Shown: positions 15,880 through 25,609, counted from the first letter of the stretch. The stretch: DNA of 35,015 nt from Bacteroidia bacterium (GCA_021740825.1 JAIOZA010000030.1:1-35015), one strand, 5' to 3'. The notes: a model not told the origin generated them from the letters alone. Program-made: numbers and translations.

Positions 15880-18800
15880 TTATCTCAATGCTGGAAATTC
15901 TAAAATAAAGGTAGTTCCTTTATTAATTTCAGTCTCAAAAATAATAGTTCCATTAAACGAAGTAACCGAATTTTTTACCATTGCTAATCCAAGTCCGGTT
16001 CCAGTTGTTTTAGTTGTAAAATTGGGTGTAAATAATTTAGGTTTAATTTCTTCAGCAATTCCAGCACCATTATCTATCACTTTAATAATTATTTTATGCT
16101 CTATTTGAAACGCATTCACTTCAACTTTTCCTTTTATCTCTGACGGAATTGATTGTTCTGCATTTTTTAATAGATTAGTAAATATTCTTAAGCATTGCTC
16201 TTTATCTGCCATTATTAATAAAGATTGATCAGCTATTAATGAGATTTCACATGCGGTATTTTGCTGAAACAAATTCGTAACATTTTGTAAGACATCAAAT
16301 AAATTTACAACTTCCAATTTAGCATTAGGTAACTTAGCAAAACTTGAAAATTCATTTGCAATATGAGACAATGTATCGATTTGTTCAATCAACATAAGTG
16401 ATACTTTTTTCACTCGCTCATTCATGTCCTCAGGATTAGTTTCTGCAACTCTTTGTAAATGCTGTATATTTAACTTCATGGGAGTAAGTGGATTCTTAAT
16501 TTCATGAGCTACTTGCTTTGCCATTTCCCTCCATGCACTTTCGCGTTCAGATTTTGCTAATAATTCGGAGCTTTGTTCCAACTTAATTAACATGTTATTA
16601 TATTCTGTTACCAAATTACCAATTTCATCATTTGATTTCCAATGTAAAGCTGCATTAAATTTTCCAAATTGCACATTAGAAATTTGCTGCTTAATAATTC
16701 GTAAAGGCTTCGTTAAAAAATTAGAGACAATTAAAGCAATGATTGTAGTAATAATAAATAAGATAGTGTAAATATTAATGAGAGTAGTTAAATAAGCAGT
16801 TAGCTCTTTTTCTAAATCCTTTTGCCTAGCAAAATAGGGCAAATTAATATATCCCAAAAGCTTATCGCTTTTACTATAAAATGGTATGTATGCTGATAGA
16901 TATTTTAATGATCCAATACTCTCTTTTTGCGAGTAATTAGTTTTAATACCTTTCAAAAAACTTGCATAAGCCTGAGGATTCATGAATCTAGAAATCAATC
17001 CTTGCTCATAAATAGCTGGCTGCGAAGTAGCATATAAAAAACCATCCTTATTAAATAATGAAATATCGCTTCCAAAAAATTGTGCTAACCGTTTCAATCT
17101 AAAAGTTGTTATATCTTTATAAATAGGTTCAAGTGATTCTTGCTGACCAATATTTTGCTGCAATTCCTGCAATACAGACTGTGATTTTGAAACGAGCTCT
17201 TTTTTATTTTTTAACTCGAATTGAGAATTAACAACCCAAATAGTTCCAGCAACAACCGTTGCAAGAGATAAAACAACAACAGAAACTAATATGAACTGAA
17301 TACGATTATTTAATGAACTAAATAACGGACTGCTCTTAATGATATATGAATTAAACGATACGATTAAAAGTACTAGCAGCGAAAAGAAAATAAACAGATA
17401 TGAGTTAGAAGTAAATTGCCTCCAAATGCCATATTCTTTATCAGTAATAACAATAGTTGTATTTGTTTGAGGATTGTATGAAAAATGTTGATACGAATCA
17501 TTAGTTGATGATTTAAAAGTAGTATGATTAATAAATAAAGGATATTGGTACTCACCAAAATTGCTCAATAATTTATTTGATTCATAAATTGCGTATGATA
17601 TATGTTTTGCCTCCAATTTATTTTCAAGAGATTTATCGAGCAGTAAATCAGGAAAAGTCCCCAAATTTGCAGCTAACTTAGGCTCTAATTGAACATACAA
17701 ATGAAATGTTTGATCAGGGTTTTTAGTAACATCCTCAATATCAATTTTTGAAATATATCTGATTGATTTTTTTTTCTTATCAATAAAATACAAATCTGAA
17801 CAAATTGTTTGAGTGCCCTCATTTTGTATTTGCTGATTAAAATAATCTTCGTTTAAATAAATGGCATTCAAATTAAGAAACACTGGCGTGCAATCATTTT
17901 TAAATAATGACATTATAATCTCATACCTTTCAAAGTATCCACTAAAATTAACTTGGCGCAAACTTTGCTCAATTTGCTCTGCATTTATGGGGGATGTAGA
18001 TAATAAATTCTTTAAAGGAATATCTGATTTTATTGCAGAAGCCACTTTTGTAAATTCATTTTCCGCAATAATATCTTGCCTATCTGTTAGGTTCAACGAA
18101 ATAGCTTCAAATGTTTGAACTTTATTTAATTGCTCGTATTTACCAAAAAGTGATGATACAATAAACGTTGCAATTAAAATGATTGCACCGATACTCATAA
18201 AATTGTAAGCTACATTGTACTTCTTTAAAAATACTATAACTGGAAGCAATAATAAGGGCCACAAGTAATCTAACGTGATGATGGTTTGTACCGACTTAAA
18301 AAATATGCCAAAAATAATTAAAAATAAAATTGTTAGAAATGCCAACCAGTTGAATGCTTTATCAGAAATTAAAGTGCCAATAACTTTTTCGAAAAATAAA
18401 TAGAAGGAAAAAACTAATAAACCAATGGCGATTAAACCTACAACACTATTGGTTGTAAAATTAAATAATTCATTAATGTTATATGAAATAGTTGAATTGT
18501 TAACTAAACTGCTTATCAGTGTTGTAATTTGATTTGAAAAAAACGCTAAAAAAATAACAGCAAATATTATTACTAGTGCATTAATTATATTGTAAGTTGT
18601 ATTAGTTTTAAAGTTGGACTTGTAGATAATTAAGGTTACTAAAAAAATTAAGAAACTATTTAAAAAGACATCTCCTAAATAAGAAAAATAAAAGGACGAT
18701 GCATCTGCAAAAATCTTCGCATCGTATAATTCACTATTGTAAAATACGTTAGGAATTTTGAAATAAATCATGAGTGTTCTTGAAATAAAACAAACTAATC

Positions 18801-19542
18801 CAAACAGCAGTAATAAAATAAATTCACGTCTTATTTTATGTTTAAGAAATAAAAATAGAGCCAATAAATACAATAAATAGGAAGCAATATTCAAAAGACA
18901 AATGTAGCCGTCAATAGTTTTACTAGCATACAGTCCTTCACTTCTATATACTTCAAATAATAGTGGGCCAAATTTTGATTTGACCGAATGATTTAAATAG
19001 GTAGCTGGAAATACAAGATCTGTATTTTCAGGTAACTCAAGCCATTTACTAAAATTATTATTTATAAATCGGTTTTGTAAATCATACTCTGGTTTAATGG
19101 CAATTAAAGCAACTACTGTGTAAATTGATTTTTGGACAACTTTTTGTTTAATGCATTCATACCATCCGTTTCTAATTTTAATCAGCTGTATATTCGCATT
19201 ATTTGTTTTATTAAATAAATCAATAGATGGTTGATTATCGGTCCAATAGCACAAGCTATCATTTTCATAAACATACAGTGCAACACCTTCTATATTAAAT
19301 AAAGGGCTATTAATTCCATTGTTTTTTGCAAATAACTCTTTTGGACTAATAGTTTTTAATTTATCTCCTAGTTCATCTAAATTAACTTTAGCTGCCGTTT
19401 CCTTTTCATGAAGGTTTGCTTCTGCCCTGCCGGCAAGATCTTTCGTGCTTAAATTATTGCTTCGAGATAGTATATAAGAAAAAAAAGTGCAAAAAATAGC
19501 ACCACCTAATATTCCATATAATTTTAAAAGACGCTTATTCAT
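15880..19542 (-). CDS. Very large NtrY-like sensor histidine kinase
   Basis: Protein of 1220 aa. After a first membrane helix (about 9-26) comes an extracytoplasmic region to about 210, then a block of several membrane helices (about 215-470), a second extracytoplasmic region (about 480-715), two further helices (about 720-775), a third extracytoplasmic segment (about 780-900) and a last helix (about 905-935). HAMP follows (about 935-985). The kinase core has VAHEIKNPLTPMKL with H1013, N-box LLKNAEQ (N1127), DNGAGI (1157-1162) and GTGLGL (1181-1186). The HEIKNPLTPMKL signature is typical of NtrY. No response regulator is encoded nearby, so the partner is elsewhere. It is several hundred residues longer than ordinary NtrY. 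ATG start. Confidence 0.92.
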   Translation of the reverse strand: MNKRLLKLYGILGGAIFCTFFSYILSRSNNLSTKDLAGRAEANLHEKETAAKVNLDELGDKLKTISPKELFAKNNGINSPLFNIEGVALYVYENDSLCYWTDNQPSIDLFNKTNNANIQLIKIRNGWYECIKQKVVQKSIYTVVALIAIKPEYDLQNRFINNNFSKWLELPENTDLVFPATYLNHSVKSKFGPLLFEVYRSEGLYASKTIDGYICLLNIASYLLYLLALFLFLKHKIRREFILLLLFGLVCFISRTLMIYFKIPNVFYNSELYDAKIFADASSFYFSYLGDVFLNSFLIFLVTLIIYKSNFKTNTTYNIINALVIIFAVIFLAFFSNQITTLISSLVNNSTISYNINELFNFTTNSVVGLIAIGLLVFSFYLFFEKVIGTLISDKAFNWLAFLTILFLIIFGIFFKSVQTIITLDYLWPLLLLPVIVFLKKYNVAYNFMSIGAIILIATFIVSSLFGKYEQLNKVQTFEAISLNLTDRQDIIAENEFTKVASAIKSDIPLKNLLSTSPINAEQIEQSLRQVNFSGYFERYEIIMSLFKNDCTPVFLNLNAIYLNEDYFNQQIQNEGTQTICSDLYFIDKKKKSIRYISKIDIEDVTKNPDQTFHLYVQLEPKLAANLGTFPDLLLDKSLENKLEAKHISYAIYESNKLLSNFGEYQYPLFINHTTFKSSTNDSYQHFSYNPQTNTTIVITDKEYGIWRQFTSNSYLFIFFSLLVLLIVSFNSYIIKSSPLFSSLNNRIQFILVSVVVLSLATVVAGTIWVVNSQFELKNKKELVSKSQSVLQELQQNIGQQESLEPIYKDITTFRLKRLAQFFGSDISLFNKDGFLYATSQPAIYEQGLISRFMNPQAYASFLKGIKTNYSQKESIGSLKYLSAYIPFYSKSDKLLGYINLPYFARQKDLEKELTAYLTTLINIYTILFIITTIIALIVSNFLTKPLRIIKQQISNVQFGKFNAALHWKSNDEIGNLVTEYNNMLIKLEQSSELLAKSERESAWREMAKQVAHEIKNPLTPMKLNIQHLQRVAETNPEDMNERVKKVSLMLIEQIDTLSHIANEFSSFAKLPNAKLEVVNLFDVLQNVTNLFQQNTACEISLIADQSLLIMADKEQCLRIFTNLLKNAEQSIPSEIKGKVEVNAFQIEHKIIIKVIDNGAGIAEEIKPKLFTPNFTTKTTGTGLGLAMVKNSVTSFNGTIIFETEINKGTTFILEFPALR

Positions 19543-19616
19543 TTGTATTATATGGCAATTTACTGTTTTTTTAACTAATTTTATTAATCCAAAAATGATT
19601 TTTTTGAAGATTTAAG

Positions 19617-19624
19617 TATATTTG
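19617..19624 (+). promoter_or_regulatory. -7 box upstream of the TMTC-like gene
   Basis: TATATTTG matches TAnnTTTG exactly, 20 bases before the ATG at 19645. At the -33 position there is only ATG (19595-19597, spacer 19) instead of TTG. Confidence 0.45.
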
Positions 19625-19644
19625 TAAGGTAACATCTATTTTTT

Positions 19645-22050
19645 ATGGCAAAACAAACAACTAGTGCAAAACAACCTGTTTTTAAAGAATTAAAAAACAC
19701 GTTTCATTTTTTTCCGTTTAAAAACCAAAGAGCTCCATTTATTGTTATCATCCTGCTAGGTTTAATTTTTAATTTAACAACACTAAATAACGAGTACGCT
19801 TTAGATGATGGTATTATTATTCACCAAAACGATCACGTCATTAAAGGCATTTCTGGCATTAAGGGTATTTTAACAAAAGATGCCTATGAAAGTTTTTACC
19901 GCCGTATGAATGCTACTGATCAATTAGCCGGTGGCCGTTACAGACCATTGTCTGTTGTGAGTTTTGCCATTGAGCAGGAATTTATTGGTTCCTACAAAAA
20001 TGGATTGTACCCTTCTAGATGCTGGGATACAAACGACAATAAAATTGATGATCCTGAAGAGGACTTAAACAATGATGGTGTTTTTAATGAAGTAGATTGT
20101 CAAGTAAAAGGAGCATCAATAAGGCATTTCGTAAATATTATCACTTTTATAATTGGTGTCATGCTTCTGTTTTTGTTCTTCAGAAACTACATTTTTAAAA
20201 GTAATCATGATTTAGCTTTTTTAGCAGCCATCATTTTCTTAATGCATCCTATCCATTCAGAGGCTATTGCAAACGTAAAAAGTAGAGATGAAATTTTTTC
20301 ACTTATTTTTATTTCGCTCACTTTCTTTTATTCCTTTAAATATATGGAAGACAGAAAAACAAAAACACTATTTTGGGCAGCATTTAGCTTTTTATTAGCA
20401 CTACTTTCAAAAGAGTATGCCGTTGTGTTAGTAGTTTTAATTCCAATAGCTTTTTATGTATTTGATCAAATTGTATTTAATCCAAAAACATTTTTTCAGT
20501 CAAAAGAGTTTAAACAAACCTTGTATGTATTTGGAACCTTTTTTGCTTGCGCCTTGTTAATGCTATTAGTAAAAAGAAGCTCTGATATTCACATACAACC
20601 CGGTCAAAAAGCAACATCGTCTTTCTGGTTATTTCCAATTATTTATTTAATTGTTGGCGTATTTTTATTGGGATCCAATAAGAAAAAAGATTTTGGTACA
20701 TTAATGAGTTGGCATTTCTTTATCATGCTATTTTATTTAGGAATGCGTTTAGTAGCTGTAAAATTGAAACCGGGAGTGCCAGATACTGAAATTTTAAATA
20801 ACCCATATTTACTTGCTACTCAGCAAGAGCAATGGGCCACTAAATTATTTGTGTTATTAAAATATTTTGGATTGTGTTGGTTCCCACACCCTTTATCATC
20901 CGATTATTCATTTAATAGTATTTTATTTAGAACCTTTAAAAGTTGGGATACTTTATTATCCTTAGCATTGCATTTAGGTTTATTATATGCAGGCTTTAAA
21001 TTAGTTTTAAAGAAACATATTTTAGGCTTTGCAATAGCTGTTTATTTTGCATTTTTATTAATGATTGGTAACATCTTAATGGATATTGGTGCTACCATGG
21101 GCGAACGTTTATTATTTCACTCAACCATTGGATTTGTTATTGCACTTGCTTGGATAATTTTAAAAGGATTTGAAAAATTACCGGACTCCATGAATTTTAC
21201 TGCTAAGCGTGTTTCCTTTTTATTTATTGTTGGTGTGATGACGGTTTTATATGGTTGTAAAACTTGGGAACGTAACTGGGATTGGAAAAACGATATTACT
21301 CTTTTCTTAAAAGATGTTGAAACAATGCCAAACTCTGTATTAATACTTGGTAATGCAGGAGCTCGTTATATTGATTTAGCAGACACCAAAACTTATGTTT
21401 CAAATCCTTATGATTCAAGTTTAGTTCAGTTAAAAGATTTAAGTATAAATCCAACAGAATCTGAAAAAGGATTAATTGAAGAAACCACAGCACAATTAAA
21501 ATACGATTTAGGATCAATTGAAGTATACCATGTAGATTCTGTAGATCGCAAAGAATTTAATAAAAAGAGTGTGGCATTTCTTGAAAAAGGCTTAAAATAT
21601 TTAAAGCATGCTATAGAACTGCATCCACGCTATGTAAACGGCTATTTAAATTTAGGTTTAGGTAGTTATAAATTACATAGAGATAGAGATGCCCTATTTT
21701 ATTGGAAACAAGCTGAAGCATTGTATCCTAATAATCCATATCTAAAAAATTACTATACAGTTATGTACAATGATTTATTAAATAGAGGTTATCAAAAAGC
21801 GCAGCGTGGACAATTGGATAGCGCTATTTACGAATTAAGAAAAACAATTATATTAGATAAATTAAATCCTGAAGGTTTTTACAATTTAGGAGGGGCGTAC
21901 TACCAAAATAAACAATATGAAAAAGCCCGTTACTATTGGCAAGAGTGCTTAAAAATAAAACCTGATCATGTGCAAGCTAAAGCTGGCTGTGCAACTATTG
22001 TAACAGTTACGGTGCCAACACCAGCGCAACCGCAAGGAGTAAAAAACTAA
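19645..22050 (+). CDS. TMTC-like GT-C membrane glycosyltransferase with TPR tail and calcium-binding-type insert
   Basis: Protein of 801 aa. Helix 1 (about 31-48) is followed by a periplasmic loop with the acidic pair YALDDG (51-56), the usual catalytic position in GT-C enzymes, and GGRYRPLSVVSF (96-107), a signature of TMTC O-mannosyltransferase-like proteins. HPIHSEAIANVKSRDEIF and LLSKEYAVVL are further family signatures. About ten more helices follow, then three TPRs at about 646-780 (YLNLGLGSYKL, FYNLGGAYYQN). Unusually, the first loop contains C126-WDTNDNKIDDPEED-LNNDGVFNEVD-C152, an acidic repeat like thrombospondin type 3 calcium-binding units. Substrate unknown; lipid-linked sugar donor inferred. 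It ends at a strong terminator. Confidence 0.82.
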   Translation: MAKQTTSAKQPVFKELKNTFHFFPFKNQRAPFIVIILLGLIFNLTTLNNEYALDDGIIIHQNDHVIKGISGIKGILTKDAYESFYRRMNATDQLAGGRYRPLSVVSFAIEQEFIGSYKNGLYPSRCWDTNDNKIDDPEEDLNNDGVFNEVDCQVKGASIRHFVNIITFIIGVMLLFLFFRNYIFKSNHDLAFLAAIIFLMHPIHSEAIANVKSRDEIFSLIFISLTFFYSFKYMEDRKTKTLFWAAFSFLLALLSKEYAVVLVVLIPIAFYVFDQIVFNPKTFFQSKEFKQTLYVFGTFFACALLMLLVKRSSDIHIQPGQKATSSFWLFPIIYLIVGVFLLGSNKKKDFGTLMSWHFFIMLFYLGMRLVAVKLKPGVPDTEILNNPYLLATQQEQWATKLFVLLKYFGLCWFPHPLSSDYSFNSILFRTFKSWDTLLSLALHLGLLYAGFKLVLKKHILGFAIAVYFAFLLMIGNILMDIGATMGERLLFHSTIGFVIALAWIILKGFEKLPDSMNFTAKRVSFLFIVGVMTVLYGCKTWERNWDWKNDITLFLKDVETMPNSVLILGNAGARYIDLADTKTYVSNPYDSSLVQLKDLSINPTESEKGLIEETTAQLKYDLGSIEVYHVDSVDRKEFNKKSVAFLEKGLKYLKHAIELHPRYVNGYLNLGLGSYKLHRDRDALFYWKQAEALYPNNPYLKNYYTVMYNDLLNRGYQKAQRGQLDSAIYELRKTIILDKLNPEGFYNLGGAYYQNKQYEKARYYWQECLKIKPDHVQAKAGCATIVTVTVPTPAQPQGVKN

Positions 22051-22054
22051 ACCG

Positions 22055-22091
22055 AAATAAAAAAGCTGCTAGTAAAGCAGCTTTTTTATTT
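22055..22091. terminator. Strong hairpin terminator after the TMTC-like gene
   Basis: A perfect 16-bp inverted repeat, AAATAAAAAAGCTGCT (22055-22070) and its complement (22076-22091), closes a 5-base loop. The AGCAGC half is followed by six Ts, the classical intrinsic terminator form, 4 bases after the stop codon. The A-tract on the left gives it the same form in the other direction. Confidence 0.9.
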
Positions 22092-22107
22092 TACAACCAT
22101 TGTAAAA
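22089..22107. promoter_or_regulatory. 8-bp inverted repeat just before the DUF4153 start
   Basis: TTTTACAA-CCA-TTGTAAAA is a perfect inverted repeat ending 9 bases before the ATG at 22117. It partly overlaps the tail of the terminator. It could be an operator or a hairpin that masks the start. Nothing else in the sequence decides this. Confidence 0.35.
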
Positions 22108-22116
22108 ATTATCAAG

Positions 22117-24012
22117 ATGAAACTTCCTTCCATTAATTATCTAATTACGAGTGCTAAAAATTCTTTAATCCGATTTCCCTTAACTATTTTATGTTCTTTG
22201 CTATCGGCTATGGTGGCTATCTATCTTGTTGAATATGGAAAATCTGACAGTAAAATGTTGCCTTATATTAATGTCATGTTGTGCGCAAGTATAGGTATCC
22301 CATTATTTTTTTGCACAACCATTATTTCTAATAAAAAAGGATTTAGTAAAAAAAACAGTGGTATTATTAATCTAATAGCAGCATCTATTTTAGTAGGTAT
22401 CTTTTTTACTTTACCTAACGCTACATCAACACACAACACCTCCTTGCCATATATTAAATATGCAATATATAATATTACTTGTCATCTACTAGTGTCGTTT
22501 GTTCCTTTTGCATTTAGCAGACAATTAAATGCGTTTTGGCATTACAATAAAATTCTATTTATTCGCCTCTTGGCTTCTATTTTATACTCTGCTTTTATTT
22601 TTATTGGATTAGCTATAGCACTTACATCTTTAAAACTCCTTTTTGATATTGATATCCATTCAGAGCTCTATTTTGAAATTTGGATTGTTTTAATTTCAAT
22701 TTTCAATACCTGGTTTTTTGTATCAGGAATCCCTGAAGATTTTGATCCATTGGAGCAAATTTATGAGTATCCAAAAGGACTTAAAACCTTTTCGCAATTT
22801 GTTTTATTACCACTACTTGCATTGTATCTCATTATACTATACACCTATGGTACAAAAATTTTGTCATTATGGGATTGGCCAAAAGGAATTGTTTCATATC
22901 TCATTATTTGTGTATCAGTGCTAGGTATTCTTACTTTTCTTTTACTACATCCTTATGGCAATCAGGATGGAAATAGTTGGATTAAAAAATCATCCAAAGG
23001 CTATTATTTTATGTTATTTCCGCTTTTAATTATATTGTTTATCGCCATTTTTATGCGTGTTGGTGATTATGGGATTACCATCAACAGATACGTTATATTA
23101 TTTTTGGGCGTTTGGCTTTCTATTGTTTTTTTATATACTGCCTTTGGAAAAACAAATATAAAATTTATCCCATCTTCGTTAGCTTGCCTATTAATTATAG
23201 TTTCCTTTGGTCCATGGGGGATGTTTTCTTTCAGCGAAAAATCACAAGTAAACAGACTTAAGAATATTTTAGAAACTGCAGGTATATTGGAAAATAACAA
23301 AGTGAAAAATGAAACGTATTGGATAAAAGATAGTATACCAAATTTATATTCAGATAATGAATTTGAAAATCAAAGCAAATTAAATGATTCATTAGCAAGC
23401 GAAGTAAAATCAATACTTGAATACCTTGACAGTCATCATGGATTTTCGTTTATTAAAGAATGGTACAAACAAAATTTAGATTCAATCATAAACTTACAAA
23501 GTCCTGAAAAAGAAAATTACTATAATTATTCAGAAGCAGAGTTGTATATGAAGACACTAGGATTAAAATATGAAGTGTTTTATGAAGATAATATTGAACC
23601 ACGTTTAACATTTAATGCTACAAATACAGGTAGTGTAAAAAAAATAAGTGGTTACGATTATTTTGTACCTTTTGAAAAATACACCTTTGAAGAAGGTAAT
23701 ACTATTTTTAGTTTTAACGCTGACTCTATAGAGTATAAATTAGAGCATGTAAATAAGCCAACAGTTAAGTTGCTGCTAAAAACCAAAGCAGAAACTATTA
23801 CCTTTGAAATAGAAGACTTAGCAAACAAATTAAGGAAAGAATTTGGAAATGAGCCTGATTCATTGCTCCCTATTTCAAAAATGCAATTAAATTATTCAAA
23901 TGCAAATTCTGATTATAAAATAGAGTTTCATTCCATTGAATTAGTGATTCAAAAAAATAATTTAAAACTGGCAAATATATCAGGTGATATTTTTATAAAA
24001 AGGAAACCTTAA
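22117..24012 (+). CDS. DUF4153 polytopic membrane protein
   Basis: Protein of 631 aa with about ten to eleven membrane segments in residues 15-380, followed by a soluble, probably extracytoplasmic part (about 385-631) rich in strands and charged residues. GDYGITINRYVILFLGVWL, a stretch near residue 315, is the signature I associate with DUF4153, and YPKGLKTFSQFVLLPLL precedes it. The molecular function of this family is not established. It follows the TMTC-like gene on the same strand but is separated by a strong terminator and an inverted repeat, so it probably has its own promoter. Convergent with radA, with 17 bases between stops. ATG start. Confidence 0.8.
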   Translation: MKLPSINYLITSAKNSLIRFPLTILCSLLSAMVAIYLVEYGKSDSKMLPYINVMLCASIGIPLFFCTTIISNKKGFSKKNSGIINLIAASILVGIFFTLPNATSTHNTSLPYIKYAIYNITCHLLVSFVPFAFSRQLNAFWHYNKILFIRLLASILYSAFIFIGLAIALTSLKLLFDIDIHSELYFEIWIVLISIFNTWFFVSGIPEDFDPLEQIYEYPKGLKTFSQFVLLPLLALYLIILYTYGTKILSLWDWPKGIVSYLIICVSVLGILTFLLLHPYGNQDGNSWIKKSSKGYYFMLFPLLIILFIAIFMRVGDYGITINRYVILFLGVWLSIVFLYTAFGKTNIKFIPSSLACLLIIVSFGPWGMFSFSEKSQVNRLKNILETAGILENNKVKNETYWIKDSIPNLYSDNEFENQSKLNDSLASEVKSILEYLDSHHGFSFIKEWYKQNLDSIINLQSPEKENYYNYSEAELYMKTLGLKYEVFYEDNIEPRLTFNATNTGSVKKISGYDYFVPFEKYTFEEGNTIFSFNADSIEYKLEHVNKPTVKLLLKTKAETITFEIEDLANKLRKEFGNEPDSLLPISKMQLNYSNANSDYKIEFHSIELVIQKNNLKLANISGDIFIKRKP

Positions 24013-24029
24013 AATAACGTGTTACTTTA

Positions 24030-25412
24030 TTACCCAAATAGTTTGGCAAATAATTCTTCCATTTTTGTAACAGCAATAACTTCAATTTTAAAATTCCTAA
24101 TATCTAAGCCCTTTAAATTATAAGTAGAAATATAAATTTTCTCGAAACCTAATTTTTGCGCCTCAGAAATACGTTGATCAATTCTGTTTACAGGTCTTAT
24201 TTCTCCAGTTAATCCTACCTCAGCAGCAAAACATACATTTTGTGCAATTGGTAAATCTTCGTTACTTGATAAAACGGCGCATACCAAAGCTAAATCAATT
24301 CCAGGATCTTCCACTTTTAATCCTCCAGCAATATTAATAAATACATCTTTAGCGCCTAATCTAAAGCCACAACGTTTTTCTAAAACTGCTAATAACATTG
24401 ACAATCGCCTTAAATCAAAACCTGTTGATGAACGCTGTGGCGTGCCATAAGCGGCAGTGCTCACCAAAGCTTGTGTTTCAATTAATAAAGGCCGATTGCC
24501 CTCTAAAGTTGCAGCAATAGCAACTCCACTAGTTGCTTCGTTTCTATTGGTAATTAAAATTTCTGAAGGATTTAACACTTCTTTTAAACCATCTCCATTC
24601 ATTTCATAAATTCCCATTTCATTGGTACTTCCAAAACGATTTTTAGTAGCGCGTAATAAACGGTAAATATGATTTCTATCACCTTCAAATTGCAATACGG
24701 TATCAACCATATGTTCCAAAACTTTTGGTCCAGCTAAACTTCCTTCTTTAGTAATGTGACCAATCATAAATACCGGCACATTAGTCTCTTTAGCAAAACG
24801 TAAAAACTCGGCAGCGCACTCTCGCACTTGGCTCACACTTCCAGGGCTACTGTCAATATATCCAGTATGAATTGTTTGAATAGAATCGATGACCACTAAT
24901 TGCGGCTGCACTTTTTCTATTTGCGTGAAAATATTTTGAGTATTGGTTTCTTGAAGGATAAAACAATTTTCGGTTGTTACACCAATTCTCTCGGCACGCA
25001 TTTTTATTTGCTGCTCACTTTCCTCGCCACTTACGTAAAGTATTCGTAAGTTCTTTAAACGTAAGGCTAACTGCAGCATTAATGTTGACTTACCAATTCC
25101 TGGTTCACCGCCAAACAATACTAAACTTCCCGGCACAATTCCTCCGCCTAAAACTCTAGTTAATTCTTGGCCCGGAACTGGAATACGTGGATATTCTGCC
25201 GTGCCAATCTCTTGCAACAATATAGATTGATTGGAGCGATTATTTTCATTTTTATTTGCTGAAAATAATTGTAAACGGTCATTTTTACTTTCTTTATGAA
25301 TGACTTCTTCTACAAGGGTATTCCATTCGCCACAGCTATTGCATTTACCTGCCCACTTAGCAGCTTGTGCACCGCAACTCTGACAGAAATAAGAAGTTTT
25401 TGTTTTTGCCAC
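24030..25412 (-). CDS. radA: DNA repair protein RadA
   Basis: Protein of 460 aa, a RecA-like ATPase that promotes branch migration of recombination intermediates. Order of parts: an N-terminal four-cysteine zinc finger (C10, C13, C24, C27), Walker A GGEPGIGKST (101-110), Walker B region LVVIDSIQT (172-180), the RadA-specific KNRFG motif (257-261), and a C-terminal Lon-protease-like domain without catalytic function (from about 285, with INIAGGLKVEDPGIDLA). The start codon is GTG (25410-25412), placed by the MAKTKTSYFCQSCG beginning. A TAATTTTG -7 box lies 20 bases upstream. It follows ispE on the same strand after 197 bases that contain two interleaved inverted repeats. Confidence 0.97.
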   Translation of the reverse strand: MAKTKTSYFCQSCGAQAAKWAGKCNSCGEWNTLVEEVIHKESKNDRLQLFSANKNENNRSNQSILLQEIGTAEYPRIPVPGQELTRVLGGGIVPGSLVLFGGEPGIGKSTLMLQLALRLKNLRILYVSGEESEQQIKMRAERIGVTTENCFILQETNTQNIFTQIEKVQPQLVVIDSIQTIHTGYIDSSPGSVSQVRECAAEFLRFAKETNVPVFMIGHITKEGSLAGPKVLEHMVDTVLQFEGDRNHIYRLLRATKNRFGSTNEMGIYEMNGDGLKEVLNPSEILITNRNEATSGVAIAATLEGNRPLLIETQALVSTAAYGTPQRSSTGFDLRRLSMLLAVLEKRCGFRLGAKDVFINIAGGLKVEDPGIDLALVCAVLSSNEDLPIAQNVCFAAEVGLTGEIRPVNRIDQRISEAQKLGFEKIYISTYNLKGLDIRNFKIEVIAVTKMEELFAKLFG

Positions 25413-25432
25413 TTTCTAATTTTTTTATAAAT

Positions 25433-25440
25433 CAAAATTA
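25433..25440 (-). promoter_or_regulatory. -7 box upstream of radA
   Basis: On the minus strand TAATTTTG matches TAnnTTTG exactly and ends 20 bases before the GTG start at 25412. No clear -33 TTTG is seen at the expected distance. Confidence 0.45.
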
Positions 25441-25493
25441 CAACAATTGATAGCTAATGATTGCTATAATTTGTAGCTAAATAAATTTAATGC

Positions 25494-25530
25494 AATTTCA
25501 AAATATTACTCATTGAAATTACGAGTAATA
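25494..25530. repeat. Two interleaved 8-N11-8 inverted repeats
   Basis: Repeat A is AATTTCAA (25494-25501) with TTGAAATT (25513-25520). Repeat B is TATTACTC (25504-25511) with GAGTAATA (25523-25530). Both have 8-bp perfect arms and 11-base spacers, and B is displaced from A by exactly 10 bases. They lie between ispE and the radA -7 box. Both cannot form as simple hairpins at once. Overlapping protein-binding sites one helical turn apart, or mutually exclusive RNA hairpins, are possible. Confidence 0.6.
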
Positions 25531-25609
25531 AATATTTTTAAATTACAAAGCCATAAAATGTATATCGGAGTTTATGGTTTTGAAATATGCAACCGCAACG
25601 TAAAAAATT

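Noticed and set aside
25494..25530. H-type RNA pseudoknot formed by the interleaved repeats
   Set aside because: Connecting loops of 1-2 bases cannot span 8-bp stems comfortably. Overlapping sites or alternative hairpins fit better.
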